A stretch of DNA of 34,910 nucleotides, taken from positions 1 through 34,910 of the forward strand of contig JAEUMZ010000141.1 in the NCBI GenBank assembly GCA_016790765.1, written 5' to 3'. Shown piece after piece: positions 1 through 10,132 of the stretch (the first letter of the stretch is position 1; the number at the start of each line of letters is the position of its first letter). The DNA is from Betaproteobacteria bacterium. Lineage in GTDB: Bacteria > Pseudomonadota > Gammaproteobacteria > Burkholderiales > Usitatibacteraceae. A program made the translations under genes and the position numbers. A model generated the notes under the pieces. It had not been told where the DNA came from. It saw nothing but the letters and a program-made list of their open reading frames with translations, and did no database searches.

Positions 1-901
1 CCTCGCCGCCGATGGCCTTGACGTATTCCTTGCCCAGCGGTTCGGATTGCGAGGTCGGCACCGGCACCACCTGCGAGACGCCCACGCCGCGGCCGTCGTC
101 GCCCAGCAGTGTGAGGAAGGTCTTGGCGCCCACCAGGCTCAGCGCAAAGAATTGCGCCTGCGAGCCCAGCCGCTTCATCTCCCGCACGAACGCGGCGGCC
201 GACTTGGCGTTGGCCGAGATGATGACGGCCTCGGCGCCGGACTTGTGCAGGTTCTGCGCGGCGGTCTGCACGTTGGTCGAGTGCGCCTCGACGCTGCCGA
301 ACAGCACGATGGGCAGCTTCTTTTCGCGCATCGCCGCGTCGAGCGCGGCCAGCCCGCCGCGACCGGCGGCGTCGTTCTGGAAGAACAGCGCGATCTTGGT
401 GATCTTGCGCTGTGTGAACTGGTCGACGATGCGGTTGGCCTCCTGCGCATAACTGGCGCGCAGGTTGATGATGTAGCGGTTGTTGTTGTCGAACAGCGAG
501 GGTTCGCCGCTGATGGCGCCGATGAGCGGCGTCTTGCCCTTGTCGAACTGGCCGTAGGAAGCGCGCACGCCGGGGTCGCCATTCATGCCCAGCACGGCAA
601 TCACGCCCTCCTCGTTGATCAACTTCTGCACGTTGAGTTTGGCCTTGTCGGTGCTGCCGGCATCGTCGAGCGAGATCAGCTTCAACTTGCGGCCGTTGAT
701 GCCGCCGGCGGCGTTGACGATGTTGAAATAGGCCTCGATACCGGCCTTGGACTCCTTGCCGATCTCGTCGAACGGGCCGGACAGGGCGCCGGACTGGCCC
801 ACCGGAATGGTGTCGGCGGTCACGCCCTGTGCGGAGGCGTTGAGGGAGCCAGCCACCGTGACCAGCAGAGCAGCGGTGGCGAATCGGCGTATCGAAAGCA
901 T
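1..901 (-). CDS. Branched-chain amino-acid-type ABC transporter substrate-binding protein (3' end outside window)
   Basis: This is a periplasmic ligand-binding protein of the LivK/Periplasmic_BP_6 family, expected to deliver an amino acid or other small organic ligand to an inner-membrane ABC importer. About 300 residues are visible and the C-terminus lies beyond base 1. The ATG at 901-899 has a GGAG ribosome site about 8 nt upstream. It is followed by a Sec signal peptide (MLSIRRFATAALLVTVAGSL, likely cleaved after Ala-Ser-Ala) and the family's mature start with GQSGALSGPFDEIGKESKAG. Later segments such as INGRKLKLISLDD and the IIIS core strand also fit. It is co-directional with dnaJ but separated by 230 bp, so it is probably its own unit. 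No ATPase or permease partner is visible beside it; the liv genes at 22830-28669 have their own binding proteins. Ligand unknown. Confidence 0.88.
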   Translation of the reverse strand, partial: MLSIRRFATAALLVTVAGSLNASAQGVTADTIPVGQSGALSGPFDEIGKESKAGIEAYFNIVNAAGGINGRKLKLISLDDAGSTDKAKLNVQKLINEEGVIAVLGMNGDPGVRASYGQFDKGKTPLIGAISGEPSLFDNNNRYIINLRASYAQEANRIVDQFTQRKITKIALFFQNDAAGRGGLAALDAAMREKKLPIVLFGSVEAHSTNVQTAAQNLHKSGAEAVIISANAKSAAAFVREMKRLGSQAQFFALSLVGAKTFLTLLGDDGRGVGVSQVVPVPTSQSEPLGKEYVKAIGGE

Positions 902-1058
902 GGGAGTTCTCCGGCGAATGCGGCCCGCGCCTGGCGGCGCGGCCGCGAAAATGTCGCGCCATTCTATCGGAACCACGGCCGGCCACCGGCGCACAAATCT
1001 GCCGCGCAGGCCACTACCGGCCGCTGCGGCACTGACTTTCAAAAAGGCGGGGAGCCCA

Positions 1059-1130
1059 TTCACTTTGCTGCTGCCGCCGCCGCGCTGCGGCTTGACTTGC
1101 TGCGCAAGTTGGCGTTCGCTGCAAAGTGAA
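1059..1130 (-). terminator. Inverted-repeat structure downstream of dnaJ, possible terminator
   Basis: Directly after the dnaJ stop codon, a 10-bp perfect inverted repeat (1059-1068 and 1121-1130, TTCACTTTGC / GCAAAGTGAA) encloses a smaller perfect hairpin (1095-1100 / 1104-1109, loop of 3). On the minus strand a short T-run follows some 15 nt further on. The position suggests transcription termination or 3'-end protection of the grpE-dnaK-dnaJ mRNA. The T-run is not adjacent to the stem, so it is not a textbook intrinsic terminator. Confidence 0.35.
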
Positions 1131-1131
1131 G

Positions 1132-2259
1132 CTAGGACGCGAAGAAATCCTTGACCTTGTCCATGAAGGACTTGGCGCGGGGGTTGTGCTTGTCGCCATC
1201 CTTCTTGTTGATCTCCTCGAGCTCGCGCAGCAGTTCCCTTTGGCGGTCGGTGAGACGCACCGGGGTTTCGACCACGACGTGGCACATCAGGTCGCCCGCC
1301 GAGGTCTGGCGCACCGGGCGGATGCCCTTGCCGCGCAGGCGGAACACCTGGCCGCTTTGCGTCTCCGCCGGGATCTTGATTTGCGCTTCGCCATCCAGCG
1401 TGGGAATCTTGATTTCGCCCCCCAACGCCGCGACCGTGAAACTGATCGGCATTTCGCAGTGCAAATCCGCGCCTTCGCGCTGGAACACGGCGTGCGGCTT
1501 CAACTGCACGACCACGTACAGGTCGCCCGGCGGCCCGCCGTTGACGCCGCCCTCGCCCTCGCCGGACAGGCGCACGCGGTCGCCATCGTCCACGCCGGCC
1601 GGAATCTTGACCGACAGCGTCTTGTGGCCCTTGGTGCGCCCGGCGCCGTGGCAGGCGTTGCACGGATCGGAAATCGTCTTGCCGGTGCCGTGGCACTTCG
1701 GACAGGTCTGCTGGATGGAAAAAAAGCCCTGCTGCAGGCGCACCTGACCCTGGCCCTGGCAGGTGTCGCAGGTTTTCGGCTTGGTGCCGGGCTTGGCGCC
1801 GCTGCCGTGGCAGGTGCCACACTCGTCGAGCGTGGGAATGCGGATCTTGGTTTCCGTGCCGCGCGCCGCCTGCTCGAGCGTGATGTCCATGTTGTAACGC
1901 AGGTCCGCGCCGCGGTACACCTGGTTGCCGCCTGCACGGCGGCCGCCGCCGAAGATTTCGCCGAAGATGTCGCCAAAGGCCTCGGCGAATCCGCCAAACC
2001 CCTCCTGGCCCGGACCGCCGCCCATCTGCGGATTCACGCCGGCGTGCCCGTAGGCATCGTAGACGCGGCGCTTTTCCGGTTCGGACAGCACCTCGTAGGC
2101 TTCCTTGATCTCCTTGAACTTCTCCTCGGCATCCTTGCTGTCCGGATTGCGGTCCGGGTGGTACTTCATTGCCAGTTTTCGATAGACCTTTTTCAGGTCG
2201 TCATCGGACACGTCACGGTTGACGCCGAGGATCTCGTAGTAGTCGCGTTTGTTTGCCAT
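1132..2259 (-). CDS. dnaJ: Chaperone protein DnaJ (Hsp40)
   Basis: Co-chaperone that delivers unfolded clients to DnaK and stimulates its ATPase; cytosolic. The 375 residues match the full type I DnaJ length and domain order. The J domain is at about 1-70 with the HPD motif at 34-36, followed by a Gly/Phe-rich linker at about 75-110. The zinc-binding region has four CxxC motifs at C147/C150, C164/C167, C186/C189 and C200/C203, and the two C-terminal substrate-binding domains follow to residue 375. It is the last gene of grpE-dnaK-dnaJ, 94 bp after dnaK, with a strong hairpin in that gap that could lower or stabilise its share of the transcript. The ATG at 2259 is preceded by a weak GGA-containing ribosome site. 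All key residues are present. Confidence 0.98.
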   Translation of the reverse strand: MANKRDYYEILGVNRDVSDDDLKKVYRKLAMKYHPDRNPDSKDAEEKFKEIKEAYEVLSEPEKRRVYDAYGHAGVNPQMGGGPGQEGFGGFAEAFGDIFGEIFGGGRRAGGNQVYRGADLRYNMDITLEQAARGTETKIRIPTLDECGTCHGSGAKPGTKPKTCDTCQGQGQVRLQQGFFSIQQTCPKCHGTGKTISDPCNACHGAGRTKGHKTLSVKIPAGVDDGDRVRLSGEGEGGVNGGPPGDLYVVVQLKPHAVFQREGADLHCEMPISFTVAALGGEIKIPTLDGEAQIKIPAETQSGQVFRLRGKGIRPVRQTSAGDLMCHVVVETPVRLTDRQRELLRELEEINKKDGDKHNPRAKSFMDKVKDFFAS

Positions 2260-2286
2260 GAATATTCCAAACCCTGAAACGTGAAG

Positions 2287-2325
2287 GCCGGATTGAACGT
2301 CACGCAGTGTACGTTCGAATCCGGC
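2287..2325 (-). promoter_or_regulatory. Long hairpin in the dnaK-dnaJ intergenic region
   Basis: Arms 2287-2294 and 2318-2325 (GCCGGATT / AATCCGGC) are perfectly complementary. They continue inward through 2295-2300 / 2311-2316 (GAACGT / ACGTTC) and 2301-2303 / 2307-2309, with single-base bulges at 2310 and 2317. This makes a stem of about 17 bp. It lies between the dnaK stop and the dnaJ start and lacks a following T-run, so an mRNA processing or stability element, or a partial attenuator, is more likely than a full terminator. Confidence 0.6.
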
Positions 2326-2353
2326 CCGCTAATCCGGCGCATCGCGTCCGGCA

Positions 2354-4309
<1,956 letters not shown>

Positions 4310-4370
4310 GTTCTTGCCTCTTGGTGCGAATGTTGAAGTTGTTCTGGAGATAGGGTGATTGCGGGCGATT

Positions 4371-4970
4371 TCAAGCCGCCGGCGGTGTTTCCGGTTCGGT
4401 GGCCGGCGCCTTGGCCTTGGCTACCGCCACCAGCGCCGGACGCAACACGCGCTCGTGCAGCAGGTAGCCCTTCTGCATGACGTCGATCACCGTATTGGCC
4501 GGCTGGTCGGACTCGATGGCGGCGATCGCCTGGTGGCGGGTCGGGTCGAACTTCTCGCCGGCCGGGCTGACCTCGACGATGGAGAACTTCTCGAACACCT
4601 GCGTGAGCTGGCGCGCGGTGAGTTCCACGCCGGTCTTGAACGACTCCACCGACGTGTTCTCGACCTTGAGCGCCGCGTCCATGCTGTCCTTGACCGCCAG
4701 CAACGCCTCGGCCATCTTCTCGATGCCGAACTTGTTGGCTTTCAGCACGTCTTCCGCGGATCGCCGGCGAATGTTTTCCATCTCGGCCTTGGCGCGCAGG
4801 TAGTTGTCGTAGTTTTCCGCTGCCTTTGCATTGGCATTGGCGAGCAGGGTTTCCATCGCCTCCTGGCGATTTTCGGCGGGCGCGCCGGCGGCAGGCGCCT
4901 GCGTCGCATCCGCCGCGGGCGCCGCGGCGGGCAAGGGCTCGGCGGCAGGGTTCTGGGTCGTTTCGCTCAT
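4371..4970 (-). CDS. grpE: Nucleotide exchange factor GrpE
   Basis: GrpE releases ADP from DnaK and so resets the Hsp70 cycle. The 199 residues comprise an Ala/Pro-rich disordered N-terminus (about 1-35), the long dimerising coiled-coil helix (about 36-90, including [19 protein letters not shown]), and the C-terminal beta domain. The family signature is visible in [21 protein letters not shown] and [21 protein letters not shown]. It is the first gene of the chaperone operon. Two candidate sigma-32 promoters and a dispersed palindromic element lie in the 181 bp separating it from mltD. The ribosome site (AGAGA before ATG) is weak. Confidence 0.97.
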   Translation of the reverse strand: MSETTQNPAAEPLPAAAPAADATQAPAAGAPAENRQEAMETLLANANAKAAENYDNYLRAKAEMENIRRRSAEDVLKANKFGIEKMAEALLAVKDSMDAALKVENTSVESFKTGVELTARQLTQVFEKFSIVEVSPAGEKFDPTRHQAIAAIESDQPANTVIDVMQKGYLLHERVLRPALVAVAKAKAPATEPETPPAA

Positions 4971-5012
4971 TGCAGGGTCTCTGGTTCAGGGGTGAATCAA
5001 AAGCCCGAGGGA

Positions 5013-5039
5013 CATTGGGGTCATTGGGGGGATTTCAAC
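5013..5039 (-). promoter_or_regulatory. Candidate heat-shock (sigma-32) promoter of grpE-dnaK-dnaJ
   Basis: Reading the minus strand, GTTGAA (5039-5034) is followed after exactly 13 bp by CCCCAATG (5020-5013). The sigma-32 consensus is CTTGAA, 13-14 bp, CCCCATNT. The transcript would begin about 35 nt before the grpE ATG. A second, weaker match lies just upstream at 5051-5077: CTTGAC, 13 bp, CCCCGTGG. Its -35 hexamer falls in the end of the repeat element at 5068-5135. No CIRCE operator is seen. Assignment is by motif match and position only. Confidence 0.6.
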
Positions 5040-5067
5040 CCCGATCGATCCCACGGGGTTCGGCCTT

Positions 5068-5135
5068 CAAAGTCAAGCAGGGGCGCGCCTTCCAGGCCAA
5101 AAAGCACTGGAACTCCGCAACAGGACTGGGTTTTG
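5068..5135. repeat. Dispersed imperfect-palindrome element, copy 1
   Basis: This 68-bp element starts 16 bp past the mltD stop codon (mltD runs on the minus strand). It shares a left arm containing CAAGCAGGGGCG with copy 2 (17821-17886) and a right arm of the form TGGAAC-CCGCA-CAG-CTGGGTTT with copy 3 (28696-28763). The two arms are imperfectly complementary. It resembles a REP-like 3'-UTR hairpin rather than a coding sequence. Confidence 0.5.
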
Positions 5136-5151
5136 CCTTGGGGTTGCCTTG

Positions 5152-6849
5152 TCAGGCTTCGATGCGCAAACGCGTTCCCGGACGGATGACGGAGCGCGGC
5201 GTCAGCTTGTTCCAGCGCAGCAAGTCGGCCAGTTGCACGCCATAGCGGTTGGCGATGGCGAACAGGGTGTCTCCGGCCTTGATGAGGTGGGTTCCGGGGC
5301 CACGGGCGGCCGGTGAGGCCTCGGGCGCGCTCACCGGGAGGAGACCCGGCAATGGGGGCGGCAAGGTGCCTGCCACCAGGAGCTTCTGGCCGGCCCGCAG
5401 GTTGGCGTGCGCAAGCTGGTTGCGGGCCTGGATGTCCGCCACGGTCGTGCCGTAGAGGCGGGCCACGGAGTAGAGCGTGTCGCCCCGGCCGGCCACGTGG
5501 ACCGAGAGCGGCATCGAATCCCCCGCGGGAAGTGCCGTCGGGGCTGCAGCAGCGACGGTATTCGCCGGCGCAACGCTGCGTGGTGGTTCGGCGACCGCTG
5601 CCACGACCGTCGATGGCGGTCGATCCGGGGCAGGCGGGGGATCGATCCTGGCAGCCTTCAGCGCCATCTTCTGCTCCAGCGCGGCGTCGATGTTCTTTGC
5701 CTCTTTCGCGATCGGCACCATGAATGTCGCCGGCTGGGTGAGGCGGCCGCCCTTTTCGCGGAACGGGCCGCTGGTGGCGCGCAGGTACGAAGCGGTCATG
5801 CCGTGGCGCCGCGCAATGGCATCGAGCGACTCGCCGCGCTTGGCCTGCACCATCTGCCAAGAAACAAATGGTCCTTGCACCGACCGATACAGCTCGAGGT
5901 TTTCGCGGAACACCACGGCCTTTTCCGCCGGCACCAGGAAGGCGCCCGTGGTACTGGCCACCACCGGCCGGTTGGACGCCGGGTTCAAGGCCGCGAATTC
6001 GTCCTCGGGCATTTCGGCCAGTCGCGCCGCAAGCTTTACGTCCATGCGCTCGGGAGCGGAGACGCGTTCGAAATATGGCCGGTTCTCCACCGGCGTGAGG
6101 TCGATGCCGTAGTCCCCGGGCGACAGGATGATGTTCTTGATCGCGATGAGCTTGGGCACGTAGTGGCGTGTCTCGTTCGGCAGGTTCAGGTTCAGGTAGT
6201 CGCCCGGCAGACCTTTTTTCGCGTTCTTCTGGATCGCCCGCGACACGCAGCCCTCGCCGCAGTTGTAGGCGGCCAACGCCAGTTCCCAGGAGTTGAACAT
6301 CGCGTAGAGCTTTTGCAGGTAATCCATTGCCGCATGGGTGGACAACAGCACGTCGCGCCGGTTGTCCGCCAGCCAGTCCTGCTTCAGGCCGAAAATCTTG
6401 CCGGTGGAGGGAATGAACTGCCACATGCCGGCGGCCTTGGCGCGCGAATACGCCTGCGGGTTGAACGCGCTCTCGATGATCGGCAGCAGCGCAACCTCGG
6501 TCGGCATGCCGCGCTTTTCGACTTCCTCGACCACGTGGTACAGGTAGCGCGCGCCGCGATCGACGAAGCGCTGGATATAGTCCGGGCGGCTGGCATACCA
6601 GGCCTCATGTTCGGCGACCAGCGGCGTCTTGAGTTCCTCGAGCACGAACCCCTTGCGGATGCGCTGCCAAAGGTCGGCGCCGGTGGCGGCGTCAAGCTGT
6701 GCCGTGCGGTCCTGGGCCTGCCTTTCCTCGGCAGACACGCGCACCGCCGTCGGGTGGGTGCCGGCGGCGGGTTCCGGTTCCTGCGCATGTGCCGCGGCGG
6801 CCCAGGCGGCCAGCGTGGTCAAGACAAGGGGAACTCCGAATGCGCGCAT
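5152..6849 (-). CDS. mltD: MltD-type membrane-bound lytic murein transglycosylase with LysM repeats
   Basis: Periplasmic enzyme that cleaves the glycan backbone of peptidoglycan, forming 1,6-anhydro-muropeptides. With the ATG at 6849 it has 565 residues and a Sec signal peptide (MRAFGVPLVLTTLAAWAAAAHAQ). The frame is open further upstream, but that extension has no signal-like start. The lytic transglycosylase domain (about 85-250) carries the catalytic glutamate E126 in LPIIESAFNP, the GMWQFIPSTGK motif and LALAAYNCGEG. Downstream are one degenerate LysM-like unit (about 335-380) and two clear LysM modules (about 465-515 and 520-565), which bind peptidoglycan glycan strands. No lipobox is seen, so it may be soluble or peptidoglycan-bound. 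It is divergent from the diguanylate cyclase gene across 157 bp. Confidence 0.92.
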   Translation of the reverse strand: MRAFGVPLVLTTLAAWAAAAHAQEPEPAAGTHPTAVRVSAEERQAQDRTAQLDAATGADLWQRIRKGFVLEELKTPLVAEHEAWYASRPDYIQRFVDRGARYLYHVVEEVEKRGMPTEVALLPIIESAFNPQAYSRAKAAGMWQFIPSTGKIFGLKQDWLADNRRDVLLSTHAAMDYLQKLYAMFNSWELALAAYNCGEGCVSRAIQKNAKKGLPGDYLNLNLPNETRHYVPKLIAIKNIILSPGDYGIDLTPVENRPYFERVSAPERMDVKLAARLAEMPEDEFAALNPASNRPVVASTTGAFLVPAEKAVVFRENLELYRSVQGPFVSWQMVQAKRGESLDAIARRHGMTASYLRATSGPFREKGGRLTQPATFMVPIAKEAKNIDAALEQKMALKAARIDPPPAPDRPPSTVVAAVAEPPRSVAPANTVAAAAPTALPAGDSMPLSVHVAGRGDTLYSVARLYGTTVADIQARNQLAHANLRAGQKLLVAGTLPPPLPGLLPVSAPEASPAARGPGTHLIKAGDTLFAIANRYGVQLADLLRWNKLTPRSVIRPGTRLRIEA

Positions 6850-6904
6850 GGTCGTGGATCTGTCGGTACAGTGCATGTTCATGCCGGCGGATGGGCGACA
6901 CAAG

Positions 6905-6912
6905 ATTTTACC
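6905..6912 (-). promoter_or_regulatory. Possible -10 element for mltD
   Basis: On the minus strand the extended -10-like TGGTAAAAT lies about 55 nt upstream of the chosen mltD start. No convincing -35 hexamer is seen. The region is AT-richer than its surroundings. Confidence 0.3.
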
Positions 6913-7006
6913 ATTCGACCCTCGTTTCCCCCCTTGCGTTCGGCGCAGATTGGGCAACAATCGAGCGTCAAGGAATCCAACGGCCGCGGGAGGCGGCACG
7001 AAGGCC

Positions 7007-8830
7007 ATGTCCCATCGCACCCCCGCGTTGACACTCGTCAAGCCCGAGGAGGTCGCGCCCCCCCAGACGATCGAGGACGGGTGGCGGCTCTACCTGTCGT
7101 GGCCGGAAGTGGCGCTGGCCATCGCCACGCGCGACATCGACCAGCAACGCGCGGCCGGGCGCACCGACGATCCGGTGGACGACGGCTGGCCCTACCTGCT
7201 GCGCGCCCTGGCGCAGTGCCGATCCATGGAGGGGCCACCGCAACCGGCTCGCATGCGCGCCGATTTCCAGACCGCGCGCGACGCCTTTGCCCTGTCGGGC
7301 GATGCGCGCGGCAGGCGGCTGGCCCGGCTGGAAAACGCCGCCATCGCCATGCGCCTCGCGGATTGGCCGCTCGCCCTTGCCGAGTTCGAAGCGCTGATCG
7401 GCGAATTCGACTTGAACCAGCTCGACGCGGACAATTTCTACCTGTGCTTCGGCCTGGCGACGTCCTATGTATACATGGGCCGCCTGGAGGAAAGCCTGCG
7501 CTTCGGCTATGCCGGCCTGCACCTCGCCCGCCAGCTCGAATTGCTGCCGGAGATCGCCACCATCACCATGCCGCTGGGCGTGGCGCTGCTGGCTGCCAAG
7601 GACCCCGAGGAGTCCGACGCGCTCAACGAGACCGCGATCGAGGTGGCCGCGCGCATCGGCAGCGCCGGGCTGGCCAAGGTGTTGCGCAACAATCGCGCGG
7701 TGGCGCTGCGGCGCCTCGGGCGGCTCGACGAGGCGCTGGCGCTGCTGGGCGAGGTCCTCGCCTCGCCCGCATCGATGGTCGGCGGCCAGCATTTCGTGCA
7801 CTTCAACGCTGCCGAGCTGTACCTGAAACGCGAGGAAATCGACGACGCGGAGCGGCACTTTGTCGAGGCGCGCCACCTCTTGGCCGCCCGCGGCGCGGTG
7901 GGGCTGGACCTGATCAAGCTGCATTACATCGCCGGGGCGATCGCGCGCAGCCGTGGCCAACTGGCGGCCGCCCTGTCCGAATTCGCCATCGTCGATCGCA
8001 TGCTGCCGGACGTCTCCGCGCTGCGCTTCAACGACCGTGCGGAGTTCTACGACGAATACGCCGACGTTCTGTCGCGTGCCGATCGCCCCGGCGAGGCCTT
8101 CGAAATGCAACGCAAGTCCTCGCGCCAGTACCAGGTGAGCCTGGGCGTGGTCAACCGCGTGCGGCGCTTTTCGATGCAGGTGCGCCAGGAAATCCACCGC
8201 GTCAATGCCGAGCTGGCGCGCGCGTCCGACGAGCAGCGCAAGCTGCAGCAGGCCAACCGGCGCCTGCGCGGCGAAATCGAGCGCGCCATCCGCGAGGCCG
8301 ACCTGCTGCGCGACAAGGCCAGCCACGACGAGCTGACCGGGGTGTTCAATCGCGCCTACCTCGATGCGACCTTGCCGGGCCTGTTGACCCTGAGCGTGCA
8401 GTCGGCCACCCCACTGGCCCTGGTGATGATCGACCTGGACCACTTCAAGCGCATCAACGACCGCCATGGCCATGCCGCGGGTGACGAAGTCCTGCGACGC
8501 TTCGGGCGCAACGCGCGCTCCGCGCTGCGCGGGTCGGACCTGGTGAGCCGCTACGGCGGGGAGGAGTTTTGCCTGGCCTTGATCGGCTGTGGTGCGGACG
8601 CCGCGCGCCAGCGTGTCGAGCGCCTGATGACCGCGCTGCGCGGCGAGGAATTTTCGCCCGAGTTCACGCAACTGGGCCCGGTGACTTTTTCGGCCGGCAT
8701 CGCGGTGTACCCGGAGGACGGTGTCCACGTTTCCGACCTGCTGCGCACCGCCGATGCGCGCCTGCTGCGCGCCAAGCGCCAGGGCCGCGTGCAGATCGTC
8801 TGCGGCGGCGCGGAACCGCGACCGGCCTGA
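7007..8830 (+). CDS. Cytosolic diguanylate cyclase: TPR-like sensor region plus GGDEF domain
   Basis: Predicted to make cyclic di-GMP from two GTP. The ATG at 7007 gives 607 residues; the frame is open upstream, but this start is the first that gives a sensible N-terminus and lies behind purine-rich GGGAGG and AAGG sequences. Residues about 1-390 are Ala/Leu-rich amphipathic helices of TPR type with no membrane segment. A coiled coil at about 395-440 (ELARASDEQRKLQQANRRLR) links to the GGDEF domain at about 445-605. The active-site motif is GGEEF at 517-521. An RGSD inhibitory I-site at 508-511 sits five residues upstream, as expected for product inhibition. HDELTGVFNRAYLD and LVMIDLDHFKRINDRHGHAAGDE are also typical. 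The signal sensed is unknown. It converges with the GNAT gene, 15 bp away. Confidence 0.92.
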   Translation: MSHRTPALTLVKPEEVAPPQTIEDGWRLYLSWPEVALAIATRDIDQQRAAGRTDDPVDDGWPYLLRALAQCRSMEGPPQPARMRADFQTARDAFALSGDARGRRLARLENAAIAMRLADWPLALAEFEALIGEFDLNQLDADNFYLCFGLATSYVYMGRLEESLRFGYAGLHLARQLELLPEIATITMPLGVALLAAKDPEESDALNETAIEVAARIGSAGLAKVLRNNRAVALRRLGRLDEALALLGEVLASPASMVGGQHFVHFNAAELYLKREEIDDAERHFVEARHLLAARGAVGLDLIKLHYIAGAIARSRGQLAAALSEFAIVDRMLPDVSALRFNDRAEFYDEYADVLSRADRPGEAFEMQRKSSRQYQVSLGVVNRVRRFSMQVRQEIHRVNAELARASDEQRKLQQANRRLRGEIERAIREADLLRDKASHDELTGVFNRAYLDATLPGLLTLSVQSATPLALVMIDLDHFKRINDRHGHAAGDEVLRRFGRNARSALRGSDLVSRYGGEEFCLALIGCGADAARQRVERLMTALRGEEFSPEFTQLGPVTFSAGIAVYPEDGVHVSDLLRTADARLLRAKRQGRVQIVCGGAEPRPA

Positions 8831-8845
8831 CGCGGCGCCGGCGTC

Positions 8846-9325
8846 CTAGCGCGCGGCCAGGGCGCGGATCTCGGGCTCGACCATCCGCACCAGGTGCCAC
8901 TCGGGCAGGATCGCCGCGCCCAGCGAGCGGTAGAACGCGATCGAGGGCGCGTTCCAGTCCAACACGCGCCATTCGAATCGCCCGCAGCCGCGTGCTTCGG
9001 CGATGCGCGCCAGGTGCGCGAGCAGCGCCTTGCCGTGGCCTGCGCCGCGCGCGTCCGGGACGATGAACAGGTCCTCGAGGTACAGGCCGGGTTTGCACAG
9101 GAAGGTGGAAAAGGTGCTGAAGTAGAGCGCGAAGCCGATCGGCCGCGCGTCCACGCGCGCGAGGACGCACTCGCAGACCGGTCGCGGACCGAACAGGTTG
9201 TCGTGCAGCATCGCCTGCGTGCCGGTCACCATGTGCTCGAGCTTTTCGTATACCGCGAGCTGGCGGATCAGGTCGAGGATCACGGGGACATCGGCGGCCG
9301 TGGCCGGTGCAATCGTCATCGTCAT
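8846..9325 (-). CDS. GNAT family N-acetyltransferase
   Basis: A 159-residue Gcn5-related acetyltransferase; acetyl-CoA donor, acceptor unknown. The ATG at 9325 is preferred because GAGGAG lies 9 nt upstream; an in-frame TTG at 9358 would add 11 residues inside gloB. The acetyl-CoA-binding motif A is visible in LEDLFIVPDARGAGHGKALL, with the R/QxxGxG/A loop as RGAGHG. Motif B is WNAPSIAFYRSLGA. The beginning (IAPATAADVPVILDLIRQLA) and the YLEDLFV-like strand resemble the diamine (spermidine/spermine-type) acetyltransferase branch, but that is only a hint. It starts 11 bp after gloB ends, so the two are probably cotranscribed. Confidence 0.88.
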   Translation of the reverse strand: MTMTIAPATAADVPVILDLIRQLAVYEKLEHMVTGTQAMLHDNLFGPRPVCECVLARVDARPIGFALYFSTFSTFLCKPGLYLEDLFIVPDARGAGHGKALLAHLARIAEARGCGRFEWRVLDWNAPSIAFYRSLGAAILPEWHLVRMVEPEIRALAAR

Positions 9326-9336
9326 GCGGGGACTCC

Positions 9337-10107
9337 TCAGCGAAAATCGTCTTTCCAAGCGCGCAAGGCGCCGAACACCGCGTGCGGCGCAGTCAGTGGG
9401 CGGCCGGCATGCCGCGAGGCGGCGGCGATCACGGCCGGCTGGTCCCAGCGCAGGAACGGGTTGGTGTCCCGCTCGTCGGCCAGTGTCGCGGGCAGGGTGG
9501 GAAGGCCGCGGGCGCGCCGGCCGGATTCGCGCACCTGGCGCGCCTGCAAGGCGGCGTTGTCCGGCTCCACGGCCAGCGCGAAGCGGATGTTGGACAGCGT
9601 GTACTCGTGGGCGCAGTAGAACCGCGTGGCGGCGGGCAGCGCGCGCAGCTTGGACAGCGACGCGGTCATCTGGGCCGCCGTGCCTTCGAACAGGCGGCCG
9701 CAGCCGCAGGCGAACAGGGTGTCACCGCAGAACAGCAGGCCCTGTCCCCAATAGGCCACGTGACCGGCGGTGTGGCCCGGCACCTCGAGGACCGCGAAGT
9801 CCAGGCCGAGTGCATCAATGTGCACCTGGTCGCCTTCGCGCACGGCGACGGTGCGTGCCGGGATGGCCTCGGCCGCCGGACCGAACACCGGCACGGGGCC
9901 CGCAAAGGCAAGCAGCGCTTCCACGCCGCCGACATGATCCGCGTGGTGGTGCGTGCACAGGATGGCGGCCAGCTGCAGGCCATGCGCGGCGAGGAAGTCC
10001 GCCACCGGCCGATGGTCTCCCGGGTCGATCACCGCGGCGTGGTGATCGTCATGCAGCACCCACAGGTAGTTGTCGGAAAACGCGGGAACGGGGGTTATGC
10101 CGATCAA
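9337..10107 (-). CDS. gloB: Hydroxyacylglutathione hydrolase (glyoxalase II)
   Basis: Hydrolyses S-D-lactoylglutathione to D-lactate and glutathione, the second step of methylglyoxal detoxification. The 256 residues match the family length. The metallo-beta-lactamase signature THHHADHVGG (residues about 52-61) supplies the dinuclear metal ligands; further ligands sit in VPGHTAGH, FCGDTLF and YCAHEYT. The substrate-binding C-terminal region includes NPFLRWD. The start is TTG at 10107: an in-frame TAA lies a few codons upstream, no ATG lies near, and the family N-terminus (IPAFxDNY, here VPAFSDNYLWVL) requires it. It is divergent from the methyltransferase gene with only about 23-32 bp between them. 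Confidence 0.95.
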   Translation of the reverse strand: MIGITPVPAFSDNYLWVLHDDHHAAVIDPGDHRPVADFLAAHGLQLAAILCTHHHADHVGGVEALLAFAGPVPVFGPAAEAIPARTVAVREGDQVHIDALGLDFAVLEVPGHTAGHVAYWGQGLLFCGDTLFACGCGRLFEGTAAQMTASLSKLRALPAATRFYCAHEYTLSNIRFALAVEPDNAALQARQVRESGRRARGLPTLPATLADERDTNPFLRWDQPAVIAAASRHAGRPLTAPHAVFGALRAWKDDFR

Positions 10108-10120
10108 GGGGCAGCACCGG

Positions 10121-10132
10121 TTGAATTAGAAT
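10121..10132 (+). promoter_or_regulatory. Possible overlapping divergent -10 elements between gloB and the methyltransferase gene
   Basis: TTGAATTAGAAT contains a -10-like TAGAAT (10127-10132) for the + strand, and its complement holds a TCTAAT for gloB. A + strand transcript from here would start close to the ATG at 10140, making the methyltransferase mRNA leaderless or nearly so. Neither ATG (10131 or 10140) has a ribosome site. No good -35 is visible. Confidence 0.3.

Noticed and set aside
5407..8484. Open frame of 1025 codons on the + strand across mltD and the cyclase gene
   Set aside because: It runs antisense through mltD, then out of frame through the GGDEF gene, and translates to Arg-rich sequence without domains.
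6968..8728. Antisense open frame of 586 codons over the diguanylate cyclase gene
   Set aside because: The + strand frame has the GGEEF and I-site motifs in place; the antisense product shows no recognisable motif.
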